A DNA stretch of 26,279 bases, from the NCBI GenBank assembly GCA_030849075.1, contig JASAOO010003162.1:1-26279 (forward strand). The letters run 5' to 3'. Positions 8,519 to 17,881 of this stretch are shown here, in pieces. Position numbers and translations under genes: made by a program. The stretch comes from Zelonia costaricensis (Eukaryota > Euglenozoa > Kinetoplastea > Trypanosomatida > Trypanosomatidae). Below the pieces are notes generated by a model. The model had not been told where the DNA came from. It saw only the letters and a list, made by a program, of their open reading frames with translations, and did not search any database. The first letter of the stretch is position 1, and each line of letters opens with the position of its first letter.

Positions 8519-9670
8519 CTACTTTGAGGACTCCTTCTTGGACTTCTTCGCCGCCTTGCGATCGCCGTCGTCATCGTCCGAGGCGGAGCTGTCCCCGCTG
8601 CGGTCCCCGCCGTTGCGCGTCTTGCGCTCGTACTTCTCGGTCTCGCGGCGCACGACGGCAAAGAACTGCTCGCGCTGCTTCTCCCGCAGCCGCATTGTCT
8701 CCGCGGACGGCGGCGTGTTGCGGCTCTGCGTCCCCTGTACCGCAGCGGGAGTGCCGGTAGCGGCCCCCACTGCGCTGGAGGGCTGCGGCTGCGGGGAAGG
8801 CAAGAGGGGCTGCTGCATGGACATGGGCGACGGTGATGGCAGGGCGGCACCGCCGGGCATCATCGCCGCATAGGCGTTGCCGGTGTTGTTTGGCATCGAC
8901 ATCCCCTGCCCCCACTGCTGCTGCTGTTGCGACTGCGGCTGCTGAGGGTGGAGGGGCATCATCCCGAAGGCATCGCCCCTCATCGCGTTCATCATGTTCG
9001 GGTTCCCCATGTTCATGTACATGCCCTGCGCGCCGCCCATGTGCCCAAACATGGCTGCGTCGCCCATCATGGGGGTCGGTTGGGCCGGCGTCGGCGTTGT
9101 GCTGCCGCTGTTCGCGCCGCTGCCGCCACCGCCCGCCAGCGCGCCGGCCGCGGCGCTCGCGCCGCCGAGGCACACGATGAGCAGCTGCTGCTGCGCGGGG
9201 GAGAGCTGGCGGGGGTCCATCTTTCCCTCCTGCAGGAACTGGAGCAGCAGGCGGGCCTCCATGAGCTGCTGCGGGGCCAGCCCGCTCGCGTCCATCGCTG
9301 GCACGCCGTTGTACCCGATGCCGCCGCCGTTGCCGTAGCGCGGCCCCATGCGGCCCGCGCCGCCACCCATGCCGTTGCCACCGGCCGAGCCGTGGTCTCC
9401 GCGGTTTGTGTTGCCTTTGCTGACGCCGACCTTAAGCTTGCGACCGACCAGCGTGAAGCCGTTGTACTTGAGCGCGCGGGAGCGGTCGTCTTCCGTGGCA
9501 AAGTCGATGAAGCCGAAGCGGTACGGGTCGGCCTCGCGCCCGTTCAGCGAGCAGTCGAGGATGGTGCCGCACTGGCAGAAGACCTGCTTGAGCATGTCCA
9601 CCGTGACGGAGCGGTCGATGTTGCCGATGTAGCACCCGAAGCGGGTCTGCATGGGGTTGGCGGACATCAT
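8519..9670 (-). CDS. Single-RRM RNA-binding protein with Gly/Met/Gln-rich tail
   Basis: The 383-residue product has one RNA recognition motif at about residues 12-85, with RNP2 CYIGNI (13-18) and RNP1 RFGFIDFA (51-58). These carry the aromatic residues expected to stack on RNA. The rest is mostly low complexity: a Gly/Asn-rich spacer (about 92-122), a Leu/Gln-rich probable helix (about 128-170, with LLLQFLQEG and LSPAQQQLLIVCL), a long Met/Gln/Pro/Asn-rich stretch (about 200-320), a charged helix (about 325-352) and an acidic cluster followed by a lysine-rich end (365-383). In trypanosomatids such proteins act on mRNA splicing, stability or translation. It may be the orthologue of the trypanosome protein annotated RBP29, judging from remembered gene order next to AHA1; I cannot verify that. 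Two Met codons start the frame; the first is used here, and they differ by one residue. Confidence 0.92.
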   Translation of the reverse strand: MMSANPMQTRFGCYIGNIDRSVTVDMLKQVFCQCGTILDCSLNGREADPYRFGFIDFATEDDRSRALKYNGFTLVGRKLKVGVSKGNTNRGDHGSAGGNGMGGGAGRMGPRYGNGGGIGYNGVPAMDASGLAPQQLMEARLLLQFLQEGKMDPRQLSPAQQQLLIVCLGGASAAAGALAGGGGSGANSGSTTPTPAQPTPMMGDAAMFGHMGGAQGMYMNMGNPNMMNAMRGDAFGMMPLHPQQPQSQQQQQWGQGMSMPNNTGNAYAAMMPGGAALPSPSPMSMQQPLLPSPQPQPSSAVGAATGTPAAVQGTQSRNTPPSAETMRLREKQREQFFAVVRRETEKYERKTRNGGDRSGDSSASDDDDGDRKAAKKSKKESSK

Positions 9671-9715
9671 CGTGTTTGGCCTCGAGGTGGGGAGAGGGGG
9701 TGGAGCGCTGTGGAG

Positions 9716-9748
9716 CTAAACGGAAAACGACAAGAAAGCCAAGGAGAG
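9716..9748 (-). promoter_or_regulatory. Predicted trans-splice acceptor of the RRM gene
   Basis: A minus-strand pyrimidine-rich tract (9748-9718) is followed by AG at 9717-9716, predicting a 45-nt leader without AUG. Later AGs at 9709-9708 and 9682-9681 are alternatives. Confidence 0.45.
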
Positions 9749-10502
9749 TCACGTAGAGGTTGGTGAAGTGCGTTGGCGTGATGGACGCTCGAGGTTCGAG
9801 TGCGTGTGTGTGTGGGTAGGTGTGTGTGTGTGTAAGTGTCTGAAGGGAGAGAGGGACCGGGTGTGTGTGTGGTGACGTTCACCGCTTCTTTTCGTTTCTT
9901 CTGTAAACGCGAGAGGAGCGAGTTGCTGATCGGCGGTTCACGCGCAGGTGCGCACGGATGCGCCAGCCAGCGTACCGGGCGTTAATAGAAATCACAAAGG
10001 AGGAGGAGGAGGGGAAGGAGGGGGGGAGGCATCTTTCATCATTCGCGTACCGGCAGCACTCAGGAGAAAACAGCTAGTGCGAGGGAAGGCAAATGCAGGC
10101 GGGCTATAGGACGGGAGAGCGGCGTGTGCGGTCTGGCAGAGGTGACGGAGGACGAAGGCGTGAGGGAGGCGTGCGTGGCGGCACGACGAGAAGGACAAGT
10201 AGAAGTGTGGGGAACAACAGCAGAGTCGCCCGAGAAAAGGGAGCGGCGAGCGGACGCACACACGAACGCGATTGCAGGCTGCAGGGAGCGGAGCGGGGGG
10301 AGGGAGAGTGAGGCGCAGGAAGGAGGAGCTCGGTCATGGGGCGCAGGTGGGGGTGCAGACGCGCTTCAACGCATCGTGCAGCACACCCCTTGCTGGGCGA
10401 CCCAAGGGCCGCTACCGCAGGCGAAGTTCGTCGAGCGAGACTCACGGAGAGATGACAGAAGAAAAAAAAGAGCGCAAATCGACCACGTACACGAGACGTC
10501 CC

Positions 10503-10527
10503 TGTGTGTGTGTGTGTGTGTGTGTGT
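10503..10527. repeat. GT dinucleotide run
   Basis: Twenty-five bases of uninterrupted TG repeat followed by three GGTGTGTCTC-like imperfect units to about 10550. CA-rich on the mRNA sense. Confidence 0.9.
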
Positions 10528-12269
10528 CTGGGTGTGTCTCTGGGTGTGTCCACCGTATGCAAAACCCATTACTCAACTGAGGACGAGGAGGATGGGAAGC
10601 AGCGGCGGGAGAGAGAAGCTGCCGAGATGCGCCGGGACTGGCTGCAGTACACGCACGCCGAATGGGTGGGGGGGTGGAGAGAGGAGCGGGGAGGGAGCTT
10701 AGGTCCGTCGATCGCCACGAAAAGGTGGTGGACCATGACGACGTTGGATGAGAATGCAAGGTTGGCGCAGAAAAGCAAAAGAGCCGGCGAGGACGTACGC
10801 GAGACGGTGGAAGGCTGGGCCGGTCTCCTGTTTGTGATGGCGCATGCGGGCAGTCAAAGCTTGCGCAGACGAAATTAGAAAAAAAAATTGTGAAGCGGCG
10901 GGGGAAGACAGTGCGCGGCATTGTGCGCGCACCGCCTCCGTCCCTCGAAGAGAAAAAAAGCCTCCAACAGAAGGAGTGGCCACCGGGAAAAAGGGGGCGG
11001 GTGGCAACCACCTAAGCCGTGTGCAGGTGCTGCAGAGAAGCGTCTCTGCCAAACGCGAGGAGTTTGCATCTGTGGTGATGGTGGTGATGTCGCACAATGC
11101 AGCGCTGGCCATGTTTGACCGCAGTCCTTCCGTCGCAGTGCGGTGCGCAGGCGAAGACGTGCATAGAACAAGTATATTCACGTCCACACGGCGCGTTTGG
11201 TGTGTGCGCATGAGCCCACGCCGCACAAGCCGCCGATGAGAAGACGATTGCAGAGAGAACAAGACAGAGAAGCGAGAAGGCGGGGCGATGACGATAGCGT
11301 AGGCAGCCGACGGCGACATCAACCGCTCCGCGTTTCCTTTTCGTTACCTGCACGCGTGTCGAATACGGCTGCTCGTCCCTTGACGGCGCGAATGCTCTCG
11401 CCGCCTCCGTGTGGTGGCAGCTCTGCCGCGCATCAAGCCACACGCCGTTGTATGTGTGTGTGCGTGCGTGTGTGCAATGCGAAGGCGCACAGTCTGCACG
11501 CCAGCCGTCACCAGTAAATGTTCGCCTCTGCCAACACGCTCTTTTCTGAACCGCACTTGTTGTTGATGTTGTTGTTGTTTTCACGTCCACGCCCGTCACC
11601 TTCGCCTACAGAGGAGGGGGGGGGACACCCGCACCACTGCGTGCTGCCCACCTCCGCTAGGGGCCTGCTTGGCCGAGTGCGCGCATCGCTGCGTGTACTC
11701 CTCTTCTTGCTTTCTAGCGTGGCGTATTTAGCCGCCGTCGATGAGTCGCTGTTGTGTGTGTGTTTTTGCTTGTTTGTTTCTTACGATGTTGCACGTTCCC
11801 TTTCCCTCGACATTCAACGTCCCTCAAGGACGCGTACATGCTCGCGCGGACATGCACTCACAGACACACACACACACACGCCGCTTTTCCAGTCTCTCTC
11901 CCGTCATGATTACCGCGCACACGCAACTTCAGATCGGAGCATTCGAATGGGAAGGGCTGGTGGGCAGCTGGAGGGCGGCCGGGGGAGAGGGGACAGCGTC
12001 AGTGGTCGAGGCAGCCACGCGGAGGGCTGCGCATTATCATTTTGCATTAGCACCCAAAAACGGGGAAAACTCAAAAAGAAAAGGGGGAGGAAGAGAGACG
12101 GGACAGTGCGCGGCCGTCTCCTCCTTCCCCTCTGTTACACGAAACGGGCTCTGTCAAAGCCCACCACACGCACACACACACACACACGTCTGCTGGAGCA
12201 CACACGATACATGCTGCCCAACGGCGGCAGCAGCAGCAGCAGCGGAGCATTGATCTGCCTCCCACATCC

Positions 12270-13163
12270 TCACACCTTGACACGCTTTGCGGTCGAGGCC
12301 TTCGCCTTCTTCGCGGCACCGGCCGCCTTGCGCTCCTTCTTTGCGGTGAGCTGGAGCTGATCCGCCAGGTACGCGGCGAAGGAGTCCTTGTTGACGATCT
12401 CCAGCTTCTGATGCACCGAGCGGTGGCGCTCCACGAAGAGCTGGCGCGGCGGGTGGAAGTCGAAGGGCGCGATGTGACGCAGCACCGCCTCGGTGTGCTC
12501 GCCGTGCGAGGCGATCGTGTCCACAAGGTCCTCGATGCACAGAACGTTGTACTGCCCCAAAGCCTGCTCCAGCAGCAGGTTGCCGCTGATGAACCGCTTC
12601 GTCTGCGTCTCCTCGTTGTACAGCGAACCGCGCGTGCGCAGAAGCGTCTCGAGCTGCGCCTTGTCCGGCTGCCCGACAATGGAAAATGGCGTCAGCTGCT
12701 CCACGAGCTTCTCGGTGCGCGGGTTGAGGCCAATCAGGCGGGCCGAGTAGATCTTCTGCAGCCCAAGCGACGCGAACGCCGCGGCCACTTCGGGCGGGAT
12801 CTGCGACCCCTTCGCGCGCACCACGAGCCGCACCGGGCTTGCTGCCAGCTCCTTGCGCAACTCCGAAAAGTTGACGTGCCGGCGGCGGCCAGCGACCTTC
12901 TCGCCGATTTTCTGGAAGGTGCGTCCCTGGTGTTCCTTGCGCTGCGCGTGCTTCAGAATAGTCTGAGCGGTGATGAACTTCTTGGTGGACAGCTTGCGCT
13001 TCCGCTTTGCGTCAAGCTTGTTCTTGTGCCGCGTGCGGCGCTCCTGCAGCTTGTCCTTGCGCAGCACGCGGTCGGCGCGGAGCTGCTCGACCGACTTGCG
13101 CTGCAGGAGGATCGTCTCCTTCACCCGCTCCCCGGGCAGCCACTTCGGCGGGTTCTTGCCCAT
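12270..13163 (-). CDS. Ribosomal protein L7 (uL30) family, Rlp7/RPL7L1-like
   Basis: The 297-residue product has the eukaryotic L7 layout. A highly basic N-terminal Ribosomal_L30_N helix (about 12-90) is rich in Arg/Lys. It is followed by the L30/uL30 fold (about 110-270), with VRLVVRAKG (111-119), the RGSLYNEETQTKRF block (178-191) and LGQYNVLCIEDLVDTI (202-217), which matches the L7 'LGKYGIICMEDLIHEI' region. It is longer than a typical cytosolic L7 (about 250), carries an Ala/Lys tail (276-297), and lacks the HFVEGG...GNR element that canonical L7 has near its end. Those differences favour the nucleolar assembly-factor paralogue (yeast Rlp7, human RPL7L1), which occupies the L7 neighbourhood near ITS2 during 60S assembly. 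This paralogue assignment is inference; family membership is firm. The start is the Met before GKNPPKW. Confidence 0.88.
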   Translation of the reverse strand: MGKNPPKWLPGERVKETILLQRKSVEQLRADRVLRKDKLQERRTRHKNKLDAKRKRKLSTKKFITAQTILKHAQRKEHQGRTFQKIGEKVAGRRRHVNFSELRKELAASPVRLVVRAKGSQIPPEVAAAFASLGLQKIYSARLIGLNPRTEKLVEQLTPFSIVGQPDKAQLETLLRTRGSLYNEETQTKRFISGNLLLEQALGQYNVLCIEDLVDTIASHGEHTEAVLRHIAPFDFHPPRQLFVERHRSVHQKLEIVNKDSFAAYLADQLQLTAKKERKAAGAAKKAKASTAKRVKV

Positions 13164-13263
13164 GATGACGAGAGGGCGCTGACGCGGATGCGGTGCGGTG
13201 CTGTGGTCCTCTTCGACTGGTGTGTGCGTTCGATTGTTTTTATATGGCGGAGGGGAGGGGGGA

Positions 13264-13284
13264 CTGGAGGAACCAAAAAAAAAA
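13264..13284 (-). promoter_or_regulatory. Predicted trans-splice acceptor of the L7-like gene
   Basis: On the minus strand a run of ten T (13284-13275) and a short C/T stretch precede AG at 13265-13264. The leader would be 100 nt and AUG-free. A second AG at 13217-13216 would leave 52 nt. Confidence 0.5.
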
Positions 13285-13602
13285 TGGCGAAGCGGAAGTA
13301 GAAGAGAACGGACGCTGCGCGCTGCGATTGGGCAGACGCAACGACTCTGTTGTGTGCGGGGCTTGTGTGCTGCGGTATCCGCTGTGGCGGTCACGTGAGA
13401 GCGCGGAGCAACAGCAGCGATGGAGGGGTGGAAGCGGCATGAGACGAGCAGACACGGTCGTGAATGCGCGCGCACTGCTAGGTGCGTTGGAAGTGGGACG
13501 GACAGCGCCGCGCACAGAACCCGTAATAGACATCCGGGCTCATCAGGGGCGACAAGACAGTGATGGCCAGGAGTAGCGCGTGACGCTGCACTAGTCCTCA
13601 CC

Positions 13603-13638
13603 CCCGTCTGTTGCGGCACTCCCGTCTGTTGCGGCAAC
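13603..13638. repeat. 18-bp tandem duplication
   Basis: Two adjacent near-identical 18-bp units based on CCCGTCTGTTGCGGCACT, the second with one substitution near its end. It lies about 320 bp upstream of the predicted L7-like splice acceptor, so probably in the 3' end region of the preceding mRNA or the excised spacer. Confidence 0.85.
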
Positions 13639-15424
13639 TCCAGTCACCACTGGAACAGCTAAGCCAAGCGGCGCCGTGAGGTGCTGCTTCTCTTCGATGG
13701 ACCCGGGTAAGGTGCATGTGGGCAGCTTTTTCTTTTTGCACCCGTGTGTGAGCAAGCCAAAAAACCCATGTCACAAGAAGAATGACAACAAACACAGAAT
13801 GAAGAGAGAGATGGCTACGAAAGGAGTCGGTCAGACAATGCGTTTGCGTGCGTGTGTACGTAAACCGACGCTAACGCACTACTTCCACCGCCCACCACCC
13901 GTACCCTCCCCACGCCTGCCGCGCCGATCCACCAACATGAAGGCAAGTACCGCAAAAAACCCGACAGGAAGAATCGCCAAGGGGCAGGCGTGACTCAGCG
14001 ACGGCGCACGACGGCGCGCTGAACGTGGCGACACCAGTTTTCGACCCGGCAACACCAGGAACACGCGCCACAAAAGAACGACATGGACACAGAGAGCGCG
14101 CGCGCGCGGCGAGACGAGAGGAGGGGACGGAGAAGGCGTAGAGCACATCGGCGAGGAACATCCAACCGCCGAGTGACGACGGGTGCGTGCGGGTAAGACA
14201 GGCGGCGGCGTCCGTGCCCCGGTGTGAATACTAGGCGCAAGCGGAGCGTAGGCAGGCAGGGAGGGGGTGGGGAACAGCCACCCGTGTGTACGCGGGCTAC
14301 TACCGCAAGCGAGGAACAGCCGCGCCACGCCACCCCCAACCCTTCCGGAGGCGTGGGGACGTGAACGAGAGGAGTGGGGAAGCGAAAGGAAGCGTGGCAC
14401 GTAGGGGAGGGAGGTGGGCAACAAGTGGGGAGATGCGAGGGAGGGGAGGAGAAGGGCTCAAGCATGACTGCACTTCTCGCCACACCACCACAACGCGAAA
14501 GCGAGGTTTACTTCAGAAGAAGGAAGACACGAGGGGGCGTTGAAAAGGAACTGAGCTGTGCGCGGGAGAGACATCGCGGCCCTTCTACCGTAGGGGGGGG
14601 AGGGGGGCAATGTGAGGCAACGCCCAGCACGTCCACGGACGAGGAGAGACAGCGAGAACACTACCAAAACCAAACACACATACACACAAACGAGCGCACA
14701 TGACAGGCGCGAAAGGGGGTGCCTCCAGCGGATTGTTCTTCTGGTGCTCTCCACAACTCGAAGCTCAACAGAGCGAAGGGGGAGTGGAGTGGAGGTGCGA
14801 GACGAGGCAACAGTAACAGCCCTGTGCCGTGGAGGCCCATTAGAAGAGGAACGCAGAGGTGATGGAGGAGGAGGAGAGAAAGGGGAGAAAGGCGAATGTT
14901 CAAGACAACCTAGGGCACACAGACCCACATACACACATGCCCGCACGTGCACGTCTCACCTCTTTGCGCTTTGGTTGCCATTGCTTCGACGTGGAGCAGC
15001 CTCAGTCTTCGGTCGATCCGCCGTAGCACGCTAGAAGTAAACGTGTCAGCGGTATCTACCTCGACCTACCAGTGGTGGAGAAAAAAAAGGAAACAACCTG
15101 CGCCTGCTTGGCCGATGCGTGAATCTCACCTCACTCTGTGTATGGCGCGCGCACCTCCCCCCTCCCCCTCCCCCTTTCCTCTCCCTCTCGCACAGGATTC
15201 CGCCCTCACGCGCACAACCGGGCGGGCCAGCGCGCACACGCGGCACCAGGGGAGCCTGTTAGAGAGGGAGAGAAGCAGCACGCCATGCCTCAGTGAGCGT
15301 ACACAGAAACACATATACACATGTGCGCGCGCGTGCACGTGCCCAGCGCACATCACCTACCGAGACGCTCCCTTCCCTCATCCTCCCGACCCAACTCCCA
15401 GAGCGGGCAACGACGCGCGGTCGC

Positions 15425-17296
15425 TTAGAGGTGCCGCATGAAGCTTGCGGTGAAGGTGATGGTGCCCTGCGGCTCCAGATTGAAGGTGCCCGACAGCTTG
15501 TGATCCCTGCAGTCCACAATCTTGCTCACAGGCATCTGCAGCTCGGCCATCAGCTTGTCGCTGGACAGATTCTTGTCGATGAGCCGCACCCGCAGCAGGT
15601 CGGTCTCGTAGTTCGTCACCTCGACTCCACCATCGAAGTTGAAGACGGGGTTGAGGTTGTTGTTGACATGCGGCGTCTTGAGGGTCGCGGCGCCGATGCG
15701 GAGCAGCACGTACGGGTCCGAGGTGCCCAGCGCCTCCTTGTTTTTGAGGTCGTTGGCGCGGTCGATGTGCACGAACAGGGTGCCGCTGTTCCCGCTCGTC
15801 GCCCCGCCAATGCTGGACCGCGGCGTGCTGAGCCGGGACCGCGGCACATTCGGGGCGTGGCCGGCGTTCACGCCGTCCATGAAGGCCTTCGTGGAAGCGC
15901 GCGACGGCGGGTCGCGGGGCGGGCCGCTAATCGCCGCGTCCCGCTCGGCTCCGTTGAAGGCGAGGAACTCGGGCTTCACGAAGACCGACACCCGCCGCGT
16001 CCGCGACGCGTCCGACTCCTTCACGATGATGAGCTCCATCTCATCGAGGTCCGTCTCCATGAGCACCTTGGTCGAGATGTCGCACCGACCCACATGCAAA
16101 TCGGAGCCGACCACGTCAAAGGCGAACCACACATGCAGCGTGCCCGTGTTGTCGTACAGGGTGAAGTTGAACACGTCCTTCATCGCGGCGTCGAAGCCCG
16201 TGTAAGAAACCGTGCGCAGCCGCTTCGTCGATGCTCCGTCGAGCGCAAGCTTGCAGTAGAAGGGTGTCTTCTTGTACTTGCTGTACTTGGAAGCCACGTT
16301 GTCGATGCGCAGGAAGCTGAGCTTCAGCGTGCCCAGCGCGCCGGAGCCGAGTCCGCGCTTCGCCTCGTAGCCCTTCACGATGGGGATGGTGAGCGCCTTG
16401 GGGTAGGCAAGCATGCCCACGAGCGTGCGGCGGATGAAGTTGTCCATGAAGCTGCCGAGGCCCGGCACGGCGTCCAGTGAGATCTTCGCGGCGCTGATGT
16501 TGAAGTCGAGCTCGGGCGTGTTGACGATGGAGATGGACATGTTGGCGAAGCACGGCCACTGCGGGATGTGTGGGCCAAGCACCACGCGCAGGGTCATCTT
16601 CATCTCGAAGTCCGACACAATCACCTCCACATCGGGGCCCGGCACGCGCACCAGCAAGCGGATGTCCATCGCGGCCGTCCACGACACGTTGATGTCCAGC
16701 GTCGTCTCCGTACTGCCGTAGGCGTGGTGCTGCATGCCGTTGATCACCATCGGGGTGCCGCCGATGCTGGCGCTCTTGATGCGGAAGCCGTAAACAAACG
16801 ACGGCCTGTTCTTCTCCAGCAGCGGCTCCATCACGGCGCGGATCGACGTTTCCGTGGCGCCGACGATGGAGGGCCAGAGGGAGGCAATCACGCCGTTCAG
16901 CCACTGCACACGGTTGGCGCTTGGGAAGGTCACCCACTCCGGCAGGTACGGGCCGAGCACCGCGCTGGGGTTCTGCGAAGACGTCAGTTCCCGCCGCAGC
17001 TCCTGCGCGGCCCTCCCCCTGGCACGGCGGACCTGCCGCACCCCGTAGTTGCACACAATCATGACAAGCACCAGCTCAAGCTGCAGCTGCCAGCCCAGCG
17101 CGAACAAGACACGCACGGCCAGCCAGAAGACGACGACGACGAAGCTCAGCGGGAGGTCCTTCACTTTCTCCCAGACAAGTCGAAGCTTCTCGACGTGCTT
17201 CTCGGGGACGCGGTCGAGGTTGTTGGCGAGGTAGTAGGCTCCAGCCAACACCAGGAGCCAGCCCAGGTTGGCGAAGTTGATGATGCCGTCGCCCAT
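15425..17296 (-). CDS. Extended synaptotagmin / tricalbin-like SMP and C2 domain protein
   Basis: The 623-residue product resembles ER-anchored lipid-transfer tethers at ER-plasma membrane contacts. It has hydrophobic N-terminal segments (about 9-25 and 51-84) expected to form the ER hairpin. The SMP lipid-binding domain covers about 128-308: RVQWLNGVIASLWPSI at its start, an alternating beta-rich core, then LDAVPGLGSFMDNFIRRTL and a closing PKALTIPIVKGY (299-310), all closely patterned on E-Syts. A degenerate first C2 domain follows (about 320-440) without an obvious Ca-binding Asp set. A Ser/Pro/Arg-rich linker (about 455-503) leads to a second C2 domain (about 504-610) with GTSDPYV (524-530). 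Its Ca loops carry Glu521 and Asn576 where Asp is usual, but keep Asp527, Asp574 and Asp580. The start is Met before GDGIINF, in a good context; the 81 open codons upstream lie mostly beyond the predicted splice site. Ca dependence is uncertain. Confidence 0.93.
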   Translation of the reverse strand: MGDGIINFANLGWLLVLAGAYYLANNLDRVPEKHVEKLRLVWEKVKDLPLSFVVVVFWLAVRVLFALGWQLQLELVLVMIVCNYGVRQVRRARGRAAQELRRELTSSQNPSAVLGPYLPEWVTFPSANRVQWLNGVIASLWPSIVGATETSIRAVMEPLLEKNRPSFVYGFRIKSASIGGTPMVINGMQHHAYGSTETTLDINVSWTAAMDIRLLVRVPGPDVEVIVSDFEMKMTLRVVLGPHIPQWPCFANMSISIVNTPELDFNISAAKISLDAVPGLGSFMDNFIRRTLVGMLAYPKALTIPIVKGYEAKRGLGSGALGTLKLSFLRIDNVASKYSKYKKTPFYCKLALDGASTKRLRTVSYTGFDAAMKDVFNFTLYDNTGTLHVWFAFDVVGSDLHVGRCDISTKVLMETDLDEMELIIVKESDASRTRRVSVFVKPEFLAFNGAERDAAISGPPRDPPSRASTKAFMDGVNAGHAPNVPRSRLSTPRSSIGGATSGNSGTLFVHIDRANDLKNKEALGTSDPYVLLRIGAATLKTPHVNNNLNPVFNFDGGVEVTNYETDLLRVRLIDKNLSSDKLMAELQMPVSKIVDCRDHKLSGTFNLEPQGTITFTASFMRHL

Positions 17297-17345
17297 GGTG
17301 GTGACGCGCGCGACGCAGAGAACTCCGGATATAAAATTGGTCGAA

Positions 17346-17372
17346 CTCGAGAAGAACAAGAAAAGAAAAGGA
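17346..17372 (-). promoter_or_regulatory. Predicted trans-splice acceptor of the SMP/C2 gene
   Basis: A compact minus-strand pyrimidine tract (17372-17350) is followed at once by AG at 17347-17346. The predicted leader is 49 nt with no AUG. It is one of the cleanest acceptors in the window. Confidence 0.55.
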
Positions 17373-17843
17373 GCACCCAACAACACACGCACGGAGTGCA
17401 CGGCGAGGGGGGGGGATGGGGAAGGGCGAGTGGCTTGGAGAAATAACGCACAGGAGGTGGTGGAAAGGCGTGTGTCGCTGACGTGAGCTGCTGCGACACG
17501 GTTCAGTCGACGACGTCGTCGCCCCGCGAGCGGGCACAACTCCGCACCAGAACAGCGACGGCCGAAGAGGCGTTGATGAAGGCGCCAATGCCCACCTAGG
17601 TCTTTACGCTTCTCCCCCTCACCGACGGAAGAAAAGGAAAAATGTGGAGCGTCACCTCACCACTGCCCGACTACCCGCACACGCGCGAGGACGGCGAAAG
17701 AGGAGCACGAAAAAGGAAAAAAAAAACAGAAAGAGGCGGGGGAGGGAAGAGGAGGTCGAATCCAGAAAATAGCGGTACTCCCTCCGCACGCGACGGCGCT
17801 GAAGGAAATGGAGAGCAGTAAACGACCGCAGCGCGTGGCACGT

Positions 17844-17881
17844 ATTTTTTTTTCTTCTTCTCTTCTTCTTTTTTTTAATTT
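17844..17881 (+). repeat. T/C-rich tract in the reverse sense
   Basis: A 38-bp T run interrupted by CTT triplets on the plus strand. On the mRNA sense it is an A-rich, GAA-containing purine stretch in a 3' UTR. It is the only strong plus-strand polypyrimidine tract of this kind I noted apart from one at about 429-440. Confidence 0.75.

Larger units (their letters stand above)
9671..12269. other. Long intergenic region between the L7-like and RRM genes
   Basis: This is the longest gap, 2.6 kb. Most of it should be the 3' UTR of the L7-like mRNA, with the RRM gene's leader at its left end. It holds GT runs (9802-9833, 10503-10527), a TTG-type repeat (11557-11580), a CA run (12171-12187) and several mid-length open frames on both strands that run through simple repeats and show no domain. 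I could not identify a retroposon such as SIDER by eye. Confidence 0.6.
13164..15424. other. Intergenic region between the SMP/C2 and L7-like genes
   Basis: This holds the 3' UTR of the SMP/C2 mRNA and the L7-like leader. Features seen: a purine-rich mRNA-sense tract at 15154-15185 soon after the stop, an 18-bp tandem duplication at 13603-13638, and plus-strand purine-rich stretches around 14355-14620. No gene is supported. Confidence 0.6.

Noticed and set aside
10699..11322. 207-codon open frame on the minus strand in the largest gap
   Set aside because: Ser/Arg/Thr-rich with no domain and no clear acceptor directly upstream. I could not support it as a gene, though conservation would be a fair test.
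12071..12679. 202-codon minus-strand frame overlapping the L7-like gene
   Set aside because: An alternative-frame translation of the L7-like gene with extreme Arg/Ser content; the correct frame has the recognisable ribosomal fold.
15293..16480. 395-codon open frame on the plus strand
   Set aside because: Antisense shadow of the SMP/C2 gene with the same skewed composition; also opposite to the direction of every real gene.
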